DNA of 64,000 nucleotides from Clostridia bacterium (GTDB lineage Bacteria; Bacillota; Clostridia; Lachnospirales; Lachnospiraceae), in NCBI GenBank assembly GCA_910575625.1, contig CAJTFD010000004.1, forward strand, positions 186,001 to 250,000. Direction: 5' to 3'. The translations under genes and the position numbers were made by a program. The first letter of the stretch is position 1. Each line of letters opens with the position of its first letter. Of this stretch, positions 52,212-60,626 are shown piece by piece. A model generated the notes under the pieces. It did no database searches, had not been told where the DNA came from, and saw only the letters and a program-made list of their open reading frames with translations.

Positions 52212-52949
52212 ATGAATGCGGCGATCGTGGATGATTCGGTGGAGGATATTGAACTTTTATACAGTTATCTGTCACGATATTGTCAGGAAAATAAGATACA
52301 TATATATATCGAAAAATTTACCGATGCGGATACATTTTTAGATGCTGTATGTGACACGGCCTATCATCTAGTCTTTCTGGATATTTATCTGAAATGTATG
52401 ACGGGTATCCAGGTCGCAAAAAAGATACAGATAAAAGATCCCAGATGTCAGATTATCTTTACCACAGTCAGCGGTGAACATGCACCTGCGGCGTTCAGAC
52501 TCCATGTCCTGGATTATCTCGTAAAACCTTATGGATATATATATCTGAAAGATGCTCTGGATAATTATGCATCGTCTGTATCAAGAATGGCCCATTATAT
52601 TGAATTGAAAGAAGGCAGGGAGCGCACACGCGTGCCGATCTCTGATATCATCTATACAGATTATTCCAACCATTATATCCAGGTACACACAGTTTCCTGC
52701 GTTATACGTTCTCATCTGTCCTTTAGTGATTTTTACCCGATGCTGTCGCCATATCCGAATTTTCTATGGTGTTACCGCAATTGTATGGTGAATATGGATT
52801 TTATCGAATCTTATATGGACAGGGATTTTATCCTAAAGAATGGAGAGAGTATACCGATAACAGCCGCACGCAAACGAGAGATCTTGCAGACCTATGCGGA
52901 TTACATATTTGATGCTCATACACAGACTGGAAAAGGGAGGAGAGTATGA
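52212..52949 (+). CDS. LytTR-type response regulator
   Basis: This 245-aa regulator has a receiver domain (about 1-120: acidic D7/D8 in AAIVDDSVED, phospho-Asp D57 in LVFLDIYLK, Lys in YLVKPY) and a C-terminal LytTR DNA-binding domain (about 140-235: RTRVPISDIIYTDYSNHYIQVHT, FLWCYRNCMVNMDFIE). Such AgrA/ComE-like regulators commonly control peptide-signal, bacteriocin or surface genes. It overlaps the kinase gene by ATGA, so the two are translated together. Codons are more AT-rich than in the housekeeping genes nearby. The ATG follows GAAAGGAATAGTAAGCTGA. Confidence 0.93.
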   Translation: MNAAIVDDSVEDIELLYSYLSRYCQENKIHIYIEKFTDADTFLDAVCDTAYHLVFLDIYLKCMTGIQVAKKIQIKDPRCQIIFTTVSGEHAPAAFRLHVLDYLVKPYGYIYLKDALDNYASSVSRMAHYIELKEGRERTRVPISDIIYTDYSNHYIQVHTVSCVIRSHLSFSDFYPMLSPYPNFLWCYRNCMVNMDFIESYMDRDFILKNGESIPITAARKREILQTYADYIFDAHTQTGKGRRV

Positions 52950-54289
52950 CGGGTGTCTATATGGTCAACGGTCTGCTCTTTGTCATACCTTGTATACTGC
53001 TCTTGTATCTGATCTTCCGTGACCAGATAAAGATACCGCGGCTGCTGGTGATCTTCGCTTCAGTCGCGATGTTTTTAATGGTCCATCTGCTCTCATCCCG
53101 GGTGTATCTGATGGTGGACACTCCTTTGGAGAAAACGTTTGTCTCGATCGTGTCCCAGTTTGCGGGAGTCTTTATATTCAGTACAGTGAGCAGCTATACA
53201 TTTGGACAGAGTCTTTTCATCATCACAGTTGTAAAAAATTATTCTGAAAACGTTCGGCTTTTTTCTTACCAGATCTATTTTCTGTCTACTGGCAGACTGC
53301 CGGAAGGATCTGTATCTGCAATCTCATGTATCATGGCTGCAGTCTCTTTGGCGCTCTTTCCCCTGATCTGTTGGTTTTATAAAAAACTCATGCGTCCCGC
53401 CCTGGATTACAGCAGGTCACTTGTGATATGGAAACTCATCTGGGTGATCCCCATAAGCAATACCATCATCTATACGATGAACATTGCGCCGGATACAACA
53501 AATTACTCTTATTTTCCAAAAGAAGAGTTCCTCGTGCTCCCGGCCTTGTGGTGCATGATGACTTTTATGACTTACGGGATTTTTTTGCGTACGGTCATCG
53601 CTGTCAGCAGGAATGCAGAGCTGCAGGAGAAACTCCATTTAACAGAGGTACAGATCACAGCACAACAAAAATATATGGAAGATCTGCAGATGCGTATCCA
53701 GGAGACTCGTCGATACAGGCATGATATCCGTCATCATTTCCTGGTCTTAGGGAACCTTGCAAAAAGCAAAGACCTGGATGGCCTGCAAAAGTATCTTGAA
53801 AAGATCAGTGCATTTTCAGTCCTGCGGCCAACAGAGATCTTCTGTGAGAATACTGCTGTCAACGCTTTATTGGGATATTATAAAGAAAAAGCTGAAAAAG
53901 AACAGATCAAGATGACTCTGCAAGTCTCTCTTTTTGAAAAGATTCCTATTGCAGATACGGAAGTCTGCATCATCCTGGGAAATCTTCTGGAAAATGCGAT
54001 AGAAGCGTGCAGACGCATGGAGTCACAGGACAGATCCATCGATCTTGAACTTACCATGGTGAGCAGCACGCTCCTCGTACTCCTAGTCCAAAACAGTTAT
54101 GAGGGGGTCGTGCAGCGGGCGCAGGACGGTACATTCCTTTCAGCAAAGACCAAGGGGAGAAAAGGGATCGGGCTTTCGTCCGTGTTGGATATAACAGAAA
54201 GATATAACGGTGTCTCGAGATTTGAGTACAAAGATCAGATATTCAAAGTCTCTTTGCTCCTAAATGGCGGAGGACCAAAGGAATGGTAA
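52946..54289 (+). CDS. GHKL sensor histidine kinase (AgrC-like)
   Basis: This 447-aa membrane kinase has about six or seven membrane helices over residues 1-215, with no large outside domain. A coiled coil at about 220-260 leads into the phospho-acceptor region RRYRHDIRHHFLVLGNLA. The GHKL ATPase domain shows the N-box LGNLLENAIEAC and the G-box KGRKGIGLSSVLDI. AgrC-type kinases sense peptides or other small signals at the membrane. Its partner is the LytTR regulator just upstream. No propeptide or AgrB-like gene is seen in this window. Confidence 0.92.
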   Translation: MTGVYMVNGLLFVIPCILLLYLIFRDQIKIPRLLVIFASVAMFLMVHLLSSRVYLMVDTPLEKTFVSIVSQFAGVFIFSTVSSYTFGQSLFIITVVKNYSENVRLFSYQIYFLSTGRLPEGSVSAISCIMAAVSLALFPLICWFYKKLMRPALDYSRSLVIWKLIWVIPISNTIIYTMNIAPDTTNYSYFPKEEFLVLPALWCMMTFMTYGIFLRTVIAVSRNAELQEKLHLTEVQITAQQKYMEDLQMRIQETRRYRHDIRHHFLVLGNLAKSKDLDGLQKYLEKISAFSVLRPTEIFCENTAVNALLGYYKEKAEKEQIKMTLQVSLFEKIPIADTEVCIILGNLLENAIEACRRMESQDRSIDLELTMVSSTLLVLLVQNSYEGVVQRAQDGTFLSAKTKGRKGIGLSSVLDITERYNGVSRFEYKDQIFKVSLLLNGGGPKEW

Positions 54290-54350
54290 AAATCCTGTGA
54301 TATCTGTAAAAAAGATTCTCTGGATGGAGATCTGTGCTATATTGTTATGA

Positions 54351-55043
54351 TCGGACGATAAACAGATCAGCACAGAACGTGCAGATCCCTATATTTCTGT
54401 AACATCGTTGGACGGAAATATCCGGATCGATCTTCCGGATGACACGTGGAGGAGTGTAGAAGAAAAGGAAGGGAAATATGTTTTCAGTAGCCCGGGCATC
54501 GGGAGTATCTCCATAACGCGGAACATGGATATCTCCGGTATACGGCTCCCCAGATCGGAAGAAACGGTCCTGGGTTATCTGGAGGATATGGGCGGCGATA
54601 CATCTCAGATGGAAGTGGTGCAGTATGTACTGACAGATATCGGGACAGATGGTCTGGAGACTGTTACCTATACGATAAAGGATCGTAAAGAAGGCGCGCA
54701 TCCTTTTATCACCTCTTACATCATCCTGCACACGGATGGCTTATACGATGCGACTGCTCTTGTAGAAAAAGGTGACGCAGCTCTGCTGGAACGTTCGCAG
54801 AGATGTGTAGCTTCCCTCCAGGTACTTCGCGAGGATCATATGGAGAGCAGAGTGACGCCTGTTGTCATCACTGAGGCACCGCCAGCGCAGACTCCCGTCC
54901 CGATACAGGTGACCGAGACGCAAGCCGCTGTCCAGGACACCCCGGAGGAGACTGAAAGGACAGGAGGATCGATCACTTTATACAATGTCGATACGAATGT
55001 CCAGACGTACGCCCCTGTATACATATGGCGTGTATCTGAATGA
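54351..55043 (+). CDS. hypothetical protein without a clear start codon
   Basis: The frame is open from 54351 to 55043. The first possible initiator is a TTG at 54408, with no ribosome binding site, yet coding-like sequence (SDDKQISTERADPYISVTSL) begins upstream of it. An extended N-terminus with signal peptide may have been lost, or the start may be unusual. The visible chain has a roughly 140-residue alpha/beta domain (DLPDDTWRSVEEKEGKYVFS, YIILHTDGLYDATALVEKGD, RSQRCVASLQV). It ends in a Pro/Thr/Glu-rich tail. It resembles small lipoproteins of Clostridia. The following diguanylate cyclase starts just after it. Confidence 0.5.
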   Translation, partial: SDDKQISTERADPYISVTSLDGNIRIDLPDDTWRSVEEKEGKYVFSSPGIGSISITRNMDISGIRLPRSEETVLGYLEDMGGDTSQMEVVQYVLTDIGTDGLETVTYTIKDRKEGAHPFITSYIILHTDGLYDATALVEKGDAALLERSQRCVASLQVLREDHMESRVTPVVITEAPPAQTPVPIQVTETQAAVQDTPEETERTGGSITLYNVDTNVQTYAPVYIWRVSE

Positions 55044-55072
55044 GACGAGAGGATGATAAGGAGTTTACCAGG

Positions 55073-56491
55073 ATGGATCAAAAAAAGAGAGTGAAGAGAA
55101 CAGAAAATATCCTGACGGCCACAGTCCTTAAAATATTTATCGCCATTGGCTTTTTTACCGTGTTTGGACTGCTGCGCTCTTATTCTGTGGAAGTCTGCCT
55201 GCAGACTCTGGGGCAGGAAACACAGGAAGCAAAAAATGATCTCTACAGGCAGATCACATCTCTCCAGGAACAACTGGAAATACTGGCGGATATGATCGGA
55301 GAGGAAGGTTTAGCAGATCATGTGCAGGCGGCAAAGATCCTACGTGCCTGTGAGGGGATGGATATCATATCCCGCGCAGGCATCCTCCTTCCGGATGACC
55401 AGATCTTGCAGCAGGATGGGACCCTGGCGATGCCCAGGAATGGGATCACATTCGATGCGTTGGCGGAAAAAGGTTCTTTCATAACGAATGTTGAACAAGA
55501 TAACCTCGACCCGGATGCTTCAGTTTTATTTTGCAATGTCCCTGTCGTGACAGAGGGCAGGGCAGAAGGGGTCTTATTTGGAGTGATAGAGCTAAAAGAC
55601 ATAGCTGATCATATGGAAGTAGACATATTTGATGGAAATGCCGACATTTTTATCGTTGATACGAAAAACATGGATCTTATCATGGATACTCTGCACAGCG
55701 GGACGGAAACTCCCGACGCACTGCACGGCCGGCAGATAAAAAAAGGGTATAGTGAAGAACAACTTATCCGGAATCTGACCGCGGGCAGAGGAGGGTTGAC
55801 AGCATATTTTTCAAAAAGCGTGGGCGGATATCTGTATACATCGTATGAGCCTGTCGGCATCAATGAATGGTTTATCATGCTGTCAGTACCAGAAGATATC
55901 GTTCTGAAAGAAGCGTCTTATATGAAGAAAGTTTTGTTCTGCCTGGGGATCTACGAAGGGATCCTGCTGCTGCTGTATATCTGGTGGGAGATCATCCGCA
56001 CACGGAAGGAGATCCAGGAAAAGGAAAAAATAGCGATAACAGATCTGCTCACAGGGCTAAAGAACAGGAATGCTTATGAACAGGTATTGGATCGATATAC
56101 CAAGGAACGTCCGGATCTTCTTTCCTGTGTTTACGCGGATGCAAACGGTCTTCATGAATTAAACAACAGCCAGGGGCATCTTGCGGGGGACAAGATGCTG
56201 CAGTCCGTGGCAGACGCCCTGGTGGACGCTTTTGGCGGTGAAGATGTCTATCGCATTGGCGGTGATGAATTTCTGGTCTTTACAGGAACAGATGAAGACA
56301 CAGCGGTCCAGAGAGCTGCGGGAGCAAAGGAAGAAGTTTCAAAGGCCGGATATCATGTTTCGGTGGGGACGGCATCAGGAGAAAAAACGGCCACGGTCAC
56401 CGCGATTGTAAAAGCGGCCGAGCAGAAGATGTATGAAGATAAGAGACGATACTATATGAGTCACGGGGAACGGCGCAAAATGCGGCATTGA
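55073..56491 (+). CDS. membrane diguanylate cyclase with Cache-type sensor
   Basis: This 472-aa protein has TM1 at about 16-38, a roughly 240-residue outside region of dCache type (VLFCNVPVVTEGRAEGVLFGVIELKDIADHM, GGYLYTSYEPVGINEWFIMLSVPED) and TM2 at about 285-307. A GGDEF domain follows (about 325-470) with the intact active motif RIGGDEFLVF and DANGLHELNNSQGHLAGDKML. It should make cyclic di-GMP in response to an outside ligand. ATG at 55073 follows AAGGAG by 9 bp; the ATG at 55040 overlaps the previous stop but lacks a site. Confidence 0.9.
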   Translation: MDQKKRVKRTENILTATVLKIFIAIGFFTVFGLLRSYSVEVCLQTLGQETQEAKNDLYRQITSLQEQLEILADMIGEEGLADHVQAAKILRACEGMDIISRAGILLPDDQILQQDGTLAMPRNGITFDALAEKGSFITNVEQDNLDPDASVLFCNVPVVTEGRAEGVLFGVIELKDIADHMEVDIFDGNADIFIVDTKNMDLIMDTLHSGTETPDALHGRQIKKGYSEEQLIRNLTAGRGGLTAYFSKSVGGYLYTSYEPVGINEWFIMLSVPEDIVLKEASYMKKVLFCLGIYEGILLLLYIWWEIIRTRKEIQEKEKIAITDLLTGLKNRNAYEQVLDRYTKERPDLLSCVYADANGLHELNNSQGHLAGDKMLQSVADALVDAFGGEDVYRIGGDEFLVFTGTDEDTAVQRAAGAKEEVSKAGYHVSVGTASGEKTATVTAIVKAAEQKMYEDKRRYYMSHGERRKMRH

Positions 56492-56743
56492 TCTTTGTAC
56501 CTGCCACGCTTCCTAGAAAATTTATGGCGTAAGCCATGGATTTTACCAGAGTGGCGATTGACTTTGTCGACATTCTGCGATGGGATAATATTCCCGTCAT
56601 ATCTCGTCTGTTTACTGTGCCTATTATCAGACTTTTTACGTTCTTGTAATAAAATTAGAGCTTTAGTTTTCAATATCAATACAGCATAAGGAAGATCAAG
56701 CTGTTTTGAGGATGATCGAACAAATATAATGAGGTGTGTGGTT
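56492..56743. other. gap with possible decayed sequence
   Basis: No gene with a ribosome binding site is seen. A short hairpin ATGGC-GTAA-GCCAT lies at about 56524. Minus-strand frames have protein-like pieces (MSTKSIATLVKSMAYAINFLG), but they overlap the diguanylate cyclase end and lack a start, so I do not call a gene. Confidence 0.3.
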
Positions 56744-57661
56744 ATGGAAAAAATACTGATCGTCGATGATAGTCTCCTGCAAGCAATACAACTGAAGACG
56801 ATCATAGAGGACGAATATGATGTTACCATCGCGCAGACGGCGGAAGATGGCCTGCGTAGAGCACATGGTGAAGATTTCTCTCTGATTCTGTTGGATGTAG
56901 TTATGCCGGAAATGGACGGGTTTACGCTGCTGAGAAAATTGCAGGAAGAACTCGTAACCCAAAATGTCCCGGTCATTTTGATCACCAGTCTTGCGGACGC
57001 AGTGAGTGAGCAGCGTGGACTTGTATTAGGGGCTGTGGATTACATTACAAAGCCATATATCTCCCTGATCGTCAAAGCGAGAGTGGATACCCATATCAAA
57101 CTGTACCGATACCGCAGGAAGATTGAAGAAATATCCATGACCGACCAGCTGACTGGGATTGCCAACCGCCGCAGATATGACCATTACAGTCTGGCGAAAT
57201 GGCACGAAGCGACCCGCCTGCAAGTCCCCTTTTCCATCTTTATGTTTGATATTGACCACTTCAAAGTGTACAACGACACATTTGGCCACCCGGCTGGGGA
57301 CAAAGTGATCGCTGCCGTAGCAAAAACAATATCCTCCCATTTGAAACGCAGTACGGACTTCGTGGCCCGATACGGGGGCGAGGAATTTGTGGCGATCTCC
57401 ATGGGCGAGCCTTCTAAAAAAATGTTTGAGTATCTGCAAAAAGTCCGGCAGACCATAGAAGATCTACACATTCCGCACAGTCCAACCGTATCTGAGTGGG
57501 TCACAGTCAGCATAGGCGGCGTTACCATGATCCCTAAAACGGGGAGCGCCTATGATGTTTACTTAAAAATTGCTGATGCTATGCTGTATGACGCGAAAAA
57601 AGGCGGACGCAACAGAGTCGTTTGGGCCGACGAACAGTTAAAGCAGAAATTTGAAAAATAA
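56744..57661 (+). CDS. response regulator-diguanylate cyclase (PleD-like)
   Basis: This 305-aa protein joins a receiver domain (about 1-120: D8/D9 in LIVDDSL, phospho-Asp D51 in LILLDVVMPEMDG, Lys in YITKPY) to a GGDEF domain (about 135-300). The active motif is RYGGEEFVAI, and FMFDIDHFKVYNDTFGHPAGDKVI is intact. It should synthesise cyclic di-GMP when phosphorylated. The ATG at 56744 follows GAGGTGTGTGG. It lies downstream of another cyclase gene, but 250 bp apart, and no dedicated kinase is adjacent. Confidence 0.93.
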   Translation: MEKILIVDDSLLQAIQLKTIIEDEYDVTIAQTAEDGLRRAHGEDFSLILLDVVMPEMDGFTLLRKLQEELVTQNVPVILITSLADAVSEQRGLVLGAVDYITKPYISLIVKARVDTHIKLYRYRRKIEEISMTDQLTGIANRRRYDHYSLAKWHEATRLQVPFSIFMFDIDHFKVYNDTFGHPAGDKVIAAVAKTISSHLKRSTDFVARYGGEEFVAISMGEPSKKMFEYLQKVRQTIEDLHIPHSPTVSEWVTVSIGGVTMIPKTGSAYDVYLKIADAMLYDAKKGGRNRVVWADEQLKQKFEK

Positions 57662-57937
57662 ATTTGAGAGAAACTATATGAGATCAGGGATTCGGGTAGA
57701 GGTGACGGCTATGATATATAAGATATTGCGGACTGGTTTGTCGCCGCCTACTACTTGATAGTTTCAGAAAGGTTACAGCCACAGGCTCTTTGTACATTTG
57801 TTGATCAGTTAGATACCGCATGACGGCTTATTTAGAACGAGATCATAATTCCAGGGAGTACCAGTCTTATAGAATTACTATTTGATTCCATTTTATTGAT
57901 GTGGACCGCAAATAAACGGTCTAAATATAGAAAAAAG
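57662..57937. other. gap before the promoter at 57938
   Basis: I see no convincing gene. A short frame (MIYKILRTGLSPPTT, about 57711-57757) lacks a ribosome binding site. Nothing here resembles a terminator, riboswitch or repeat found elsewhere in the window. Confidence 0.4.
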
Positions 57938-57967
57938 TTGACAATGTATAAATGTTGATGCTATAAT
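57938..57967 (+). promoter_or_regulatory. sigma-A promoter for the sugar isomerase-like gene
   Basis: TTGACA (57938-57943), an 18-bp spacer and TATAAT (57962-57967), 53 bp before the TTG start. Confidence 0.8.
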
Positions 57968-58020
57968 CTTTCATAAATTTCGGCGATCAGAACAAAAGAA
58001 CAGGTAAAGGGAGGATCTCT

Positions 58021-58800
58021 TTGTTATATTTATCGCATTTGATACCGGATGGCGACATGGCAGATCTGTTGGATCGTTACCATTTGGGGGTGGAATCCAT
58101 TGAGTTTTCCATCGGCTATTGTCTGGATACATGGAATGAAAGGGTGCCGGCCTATAGAGCGCGTTTGGCTGAGATGGGTGTGGAGCGTCCATTGAGTATA
58201 CATGGTCCTTTTTTGGACCTGAATCCTGTGAGCTGGGACAAAAAAGTCGCGCAGGTGACCCAGGAGCGTTTTGCGCAGGCGTATCATGCAGCTTGTGAGC
58301 TGGGGGCAGAGAAGATCATCTATCATACCTGTTTTGTGCCCATGATCAACCTGATGGAGGGATGGGCAGAGCGGATGATCACTTTCTGGAGGGATTTTAT
58401 GGAAGACAAGGGAGAGGAGATATCTGTCTGTCTGGAGAATGTATTTGATCCGGAGTATGAGCCCCTCGTCGAGATCGTACAGGGAGTGGATCATCCGGCT
58501 TTTGGCCTGTGTTTTGACATTGGCCATGCGAATTGTTTTTCTGCGTATCCGGCAAAGGAATGGCTCCACGCCCTCTATCCCTACATACGCCATTTTCATC
58601 TGCATGATAATCACGGGGAGCGGGATGAGCATCTGGGGATCGGGCAGGGAGATCTGCCCTGGGAGTCGATCCTGCGCTTCATAGAGGAAAAAATACCCCA
58701 AGTGGATGCAACAATCGAGAATACCAGCAGGCAGGCATGTGCAGCATCTTTTGCAGAGTTGGAACGTTTTGGGGATTTGGGCGCATTTGGTCGTTATTGA
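58021..58800 (+). CDS. sugar phosphate isomerase/epimerase-like TIM barrel
   Basis: This 259-aa protein belongs to the xylose isomerase-like TIM-barrel superfamily (AP endonuclease 2 fold). Metal-ligand-type residues appear in SIHGPFLDLNP, VCLENVFDPEYEP, GLCFDIGHANCF, IRHFHLHDNHGERDEHLGIGQGDLPW and ATIENTS. The substrate cannot be told. It starts at a TTG (58021) placed 5-6 bp after GGGAGG; no ATG fits. The consensus promoter upstream suggests it is a single-gene unit. Confidence 0.85.
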   Translation: MLYLSHLIPDGDMADLLDRYHLGVESIEFSIGYCLDTWNERVPAYRARLAEMGVERPLSIHGPFLDLNPVSWDKKVAQVTQERFAQAYHAACELGAEKIIYHTCFVPMINLMEGWAERMITFWRDFMEDKGEEISVCLENVFDPEYEPLVEIVQGVDHPAFGLCFDIGHANCFSAYPAKEWLHALYPYIRHFHLHDNHGERDEHLGIGQGDLPWESILRFIEEKIPQVDATIENTSRQACAASFAELERFGDLGAFGRY

Positions 58801-58907
58801 TGAAAAAAGAGTGTTTTTCCTGCGTTTTTTTTGATACGATTTCATAAAGTATAGGGATGTCCTCCAACATGGAGTGCATATATAAAAAACAAAGGGGGTA
58901 AAAAGCA

Positions 58908-59165
58908 ATGAAAGAGTTTCATCATGTTTTAAGGAATGAGAGGGGGTTCCACCCCAAGACAGCCAGCAGGTTTGTACAGATGGTCAAAGGTCTGGATTCA
59001 GCGGTCACCGTCTCCTGGGATGACAATGTGGTGAGCGCAGACCGTCTCTCGGATCTGGCATCTCTGGATGTACATAAGGGAGAGCAGATCACGGTTACGT
59101 TTGAAGATCACGTGAGTGATGAAGAAATGGGAAGGTTTAGAGAATTTGCCAAACAAAATCTATAA
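58908..59165 (+). CDS. HPr-like phosphocarrier without Ser46
   Basis: This 85-aa protein is HPr-like. His15 is kept in NERGFHPKTAS, but Arg17 is replaced by Lys and position 46, the regulatory serine of HPr, is Arg (SADRLSDLASL). It could still accept phosphate from Enzyme I on His15 but not be a target of HPr kinase. It resembles the divergent HPr paralogues (Crh-like in reverse: His kept, Ser lost) seen in Clostridia. It has an AAAGGGGG site and its own terminator. No other PTS gene is nearby. Confidence 0.85.
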   Translation: MKEFHHVLRNERGFHPKTASRFVQMVKGLDSAVTVSWDDNVVSADRLSDLASLDVHKGEQITVTFEDHVSDEEMGRFREFAKQNL

Positions 59166-59171
59166 GGTGTA

Positions 59172-59210
59172 GACAGGGCGGTCTTTGGCTAAAAGGCTTC
59201 CCTGTTTTTT
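59172..59210 (+). terminator. terminator of the HPr-like gene
   Basis: ACAGGG (59173-59178) pairs with CCCTGT (59200-59205), followed by TTTTTT. It begins 7 bp after the stop. Confidence 0.75.
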
Positions 59211-59265
59211 CATGTGTGCATGGCAAAAAAAACATAGGAAAAACGTCTGAAATTAAAAGATTAGC

Positions 59266-59293
59266 TTGTCATTTCATAGGTATATGATATAAT
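59266..59293 (+). promoter_or_regulatory. promoter for the folate operon
   Basis: TTGTCA (59266-59271), a 16-bp spacer and TATAAT (59288-59293). Transcription would start just before the riboswitch. Confidence 0.75.
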
Positions 59294-59307
59294 CATGGTA
59301 ACGAATA

Positions 59308-59424
59308 ATATGCAAAATAGATTTCCATGCGTAAAGTGTTCGGTGGATAGGGAGTTGCTGCTGAAACGAAAAGTTTATTAAGGACTTGAAAACTTGCGGT
59401 ATGGAGGTCGCACCCGTTGCAACA
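59308..59424 (+). ncRNA. THF riboswitch (folT type) before folE
   Basis: The layout follows the tetrahydrofolate riboswitch. P1 is TGCAA (59311-59315) with TTGCA (59417-59421). TAGA follows, then P2 TCCAT (59324-59328) pairs with ATGGA (59401-59405). The conserved internal loops are GCGTAAAGTG (59329-59338; GCGUUAAGUG in the known aptamer) and GCGGT (59396-59400). CGCACCCG corresponds to the GCAUCCG segment. It precedes folate biosynthesis genes, matching its known role of shutting off expression when tetrahydrofolate is plentiful. This was a manual alignment, not a covariance-model hit. Confidence 0.83.
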
Positions 59425-59431
59425 TGGAGCC

Positions 59432-59497
59432 AGACATCTCATATTGTGTAGGGGATATTTTCGACATATGTTCTTCGCATGATGGAGGTGTTTTTTT
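59432..59497 (+). terminator. riboswitch expression-platform terminator
   Basis: ACATCTC (59434-59440) can pair with GAGGTGT (59485-59491), followed by a run of seven T to 59497. It lies between the aptamer and folE, so ligand binding would favour termination; the alternative antiterminator pairing was not worked out. Confidence 0.6.
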
Positions 59498-59553
59498 CAT
59501 AGTGTAAAAAACACACTCCGAATTGTGTAATATACGGAAAGGAGTATCTTTTC

Positions 59554-60111
59554 ATGCTGGACAAGCAGAAAATCGAAGAGAGTGTACGTTTGTTTTTGGA
59601 AGGGATCGGAGAGGATGTGACCCGTGAGGGCCTTGTGGAGACTCCGTCCCGCGTTGCCAGGATGTGCCAGGAGATCTACGGAGGCCTGGATCAGGACGCA
59701 GGCGTACACCTGGCCAAACAGTTTACGGTAGAAGACAACGAACTGGTGTTGGAAAAAGATATCACATTCTATTCTACCTGTGAACATCATCTGCTCCCCT
59801 TTTATGGGAAAGCGCATATCGCCTACATACCCAACGGCAAGGTTGTGGGCCTGAGTAAACTGGCCAGGACTGTGGAGGTCTATGCCCGCAGGGCGCAGAT
59901 CCAGGAAAAATTGACCGCCCAGATCGCAGATGCCTTATGGGAGCATTTACATCCCCAGGGTGTGATGGTCGTGGTGGAAGCGGAGCATATGTGTATGACT
60001 ATGCGTGGGATCAAGAAGCCTGGCAGTAAGACGGTGAGTTGTGTGACACGGGGAATGCTCAAAGACGATCTTGGGATGCAGAAACTGATCCTGGATATGG
60101 TGAAAGGGTGA
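59554..60111 (+). CDS. folE: GTP cyclohydrolase I
   Basis: FolE converts GTP to 7,8-dihydroneopterin triphosphate, the first step of folate synthesis. The 185-aa protein shows the zinc ligands in [20 protein letters not shown] and the later Cys in [12 protein letters not shown] region, plus [15 protein letters not shown] and [31 protein letters not shown] precedes the ATG. It heads a four-gene folate operon behind the THF riboswitch. Confidence 0.97.
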   Translation: MLDKQKIEESVRLFLEGIGEDVTREGLVETPSRVARMCQEIYGGLDQDAGVHLAKQFTVEDNELVLEKDITFYSTCEHHLLPFYGKAHIAYIPNGKVVGLSKLARTVEVYARRAQIQEKLTAQIADALWEHLHPQGVMVVVEAEHMCMTMRGIKKPGSKTVSCVTRGMLKDDLGMQKLILDMVKG

Positions 60112-60116
60112 ATTGG

Positions 60117-60605
60117 GTGGACCGGGCCGATCAGATCCTGTTCCATCCCAAGTATCAGTATGCCTTAGAGCAGATAAAAAAGTGGGAAAAAGAGCGGCAG
60201 TTCTGTCGTCACGGCATCGGGCATTTCCTCGACGTGGCGCGTCTGACTTACATCCACTGCCTGGAGGCGGGCGTGGATGTGGGAAAAGATGTGGTCTATG
60301 CGGCCGCTCTTTTGCATGATATCGGCAGGTATCGTCAGTATGAGGCGGGCATCCCCCACGAGGAGGCCAGCGCCTCCCTGGCGGATGAGATCTTGCCGGA
60401 ATGTTCTTTTTCAGAAGAGGAACAGGCGCAGATCCGGGATGCGATCTTAGGCCATCGCAGGAAAGAGGCGGGCGCGGCAAAAGGCTCGGCATTGGCAGAG
60501 TTACTCTGCCGGGCGGACAAGCTGTCCCGGAACTGCTTTGCCTGTGCAGTGCGGGAGGCGTGCAACTGGCCGGAAGATAAGATGAATATGGGAATACGGG
60601 ATTAA
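60117..60605 (+). CDS. HD-domain phosphohydrolase in the folate operon
   Basis: This HD-superfamily protein of about 162 aa has ligands in CRHGIGHFLDVARL (first His), AALLHDIGRYRQYE (the HD pair) and RADKLSRN (the last Asp). A GTG at 60117 fits AAAGGGTG; a GTG at 60108 overlapping the folE stop is the alternative. It lies between folE and folP. No Nudix dihydroneopterin triphosphate pyrophosphatase gene is in the operon, so this protein is a reasonable candidate for that missing dephosphorylation step. That role is inferred from position only. Confidence 0.85.
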   Translation: MDRADQILFHPKYQYALEQIKKWEKERQFCRHGIGHFLDVARLTYIHCLEAGVDVGKDVVYAAALLHDIGRYRQYEAGIPHEEASASLADEILPECSFSEEEQAQIRDAILGHRRKEAGAAKGSALAELLCRADKLSRNCFACAVREACNWPEDKMNMGIRD

Positions 60606-60626
60606 GGAGAGAACGCGGATAATTCT

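Noticed and set aside
56397..56600. 67-aa minus-strand frame after the Cache-type cyclase
   Set aside because: It overlaps the 3' end of the cyclase gene and has no ribosome binding site; the protein-like stretch is not enough to call a gene.
59308..59424. manganese (yybP-ykoY) riboswitch before folE
   Set aside because: GATAGGGAGTTGCTGCTG and GCCAGAC superficially resemble its loops, but P1 does not form and the THF aptamer pairings and loops fit much better.
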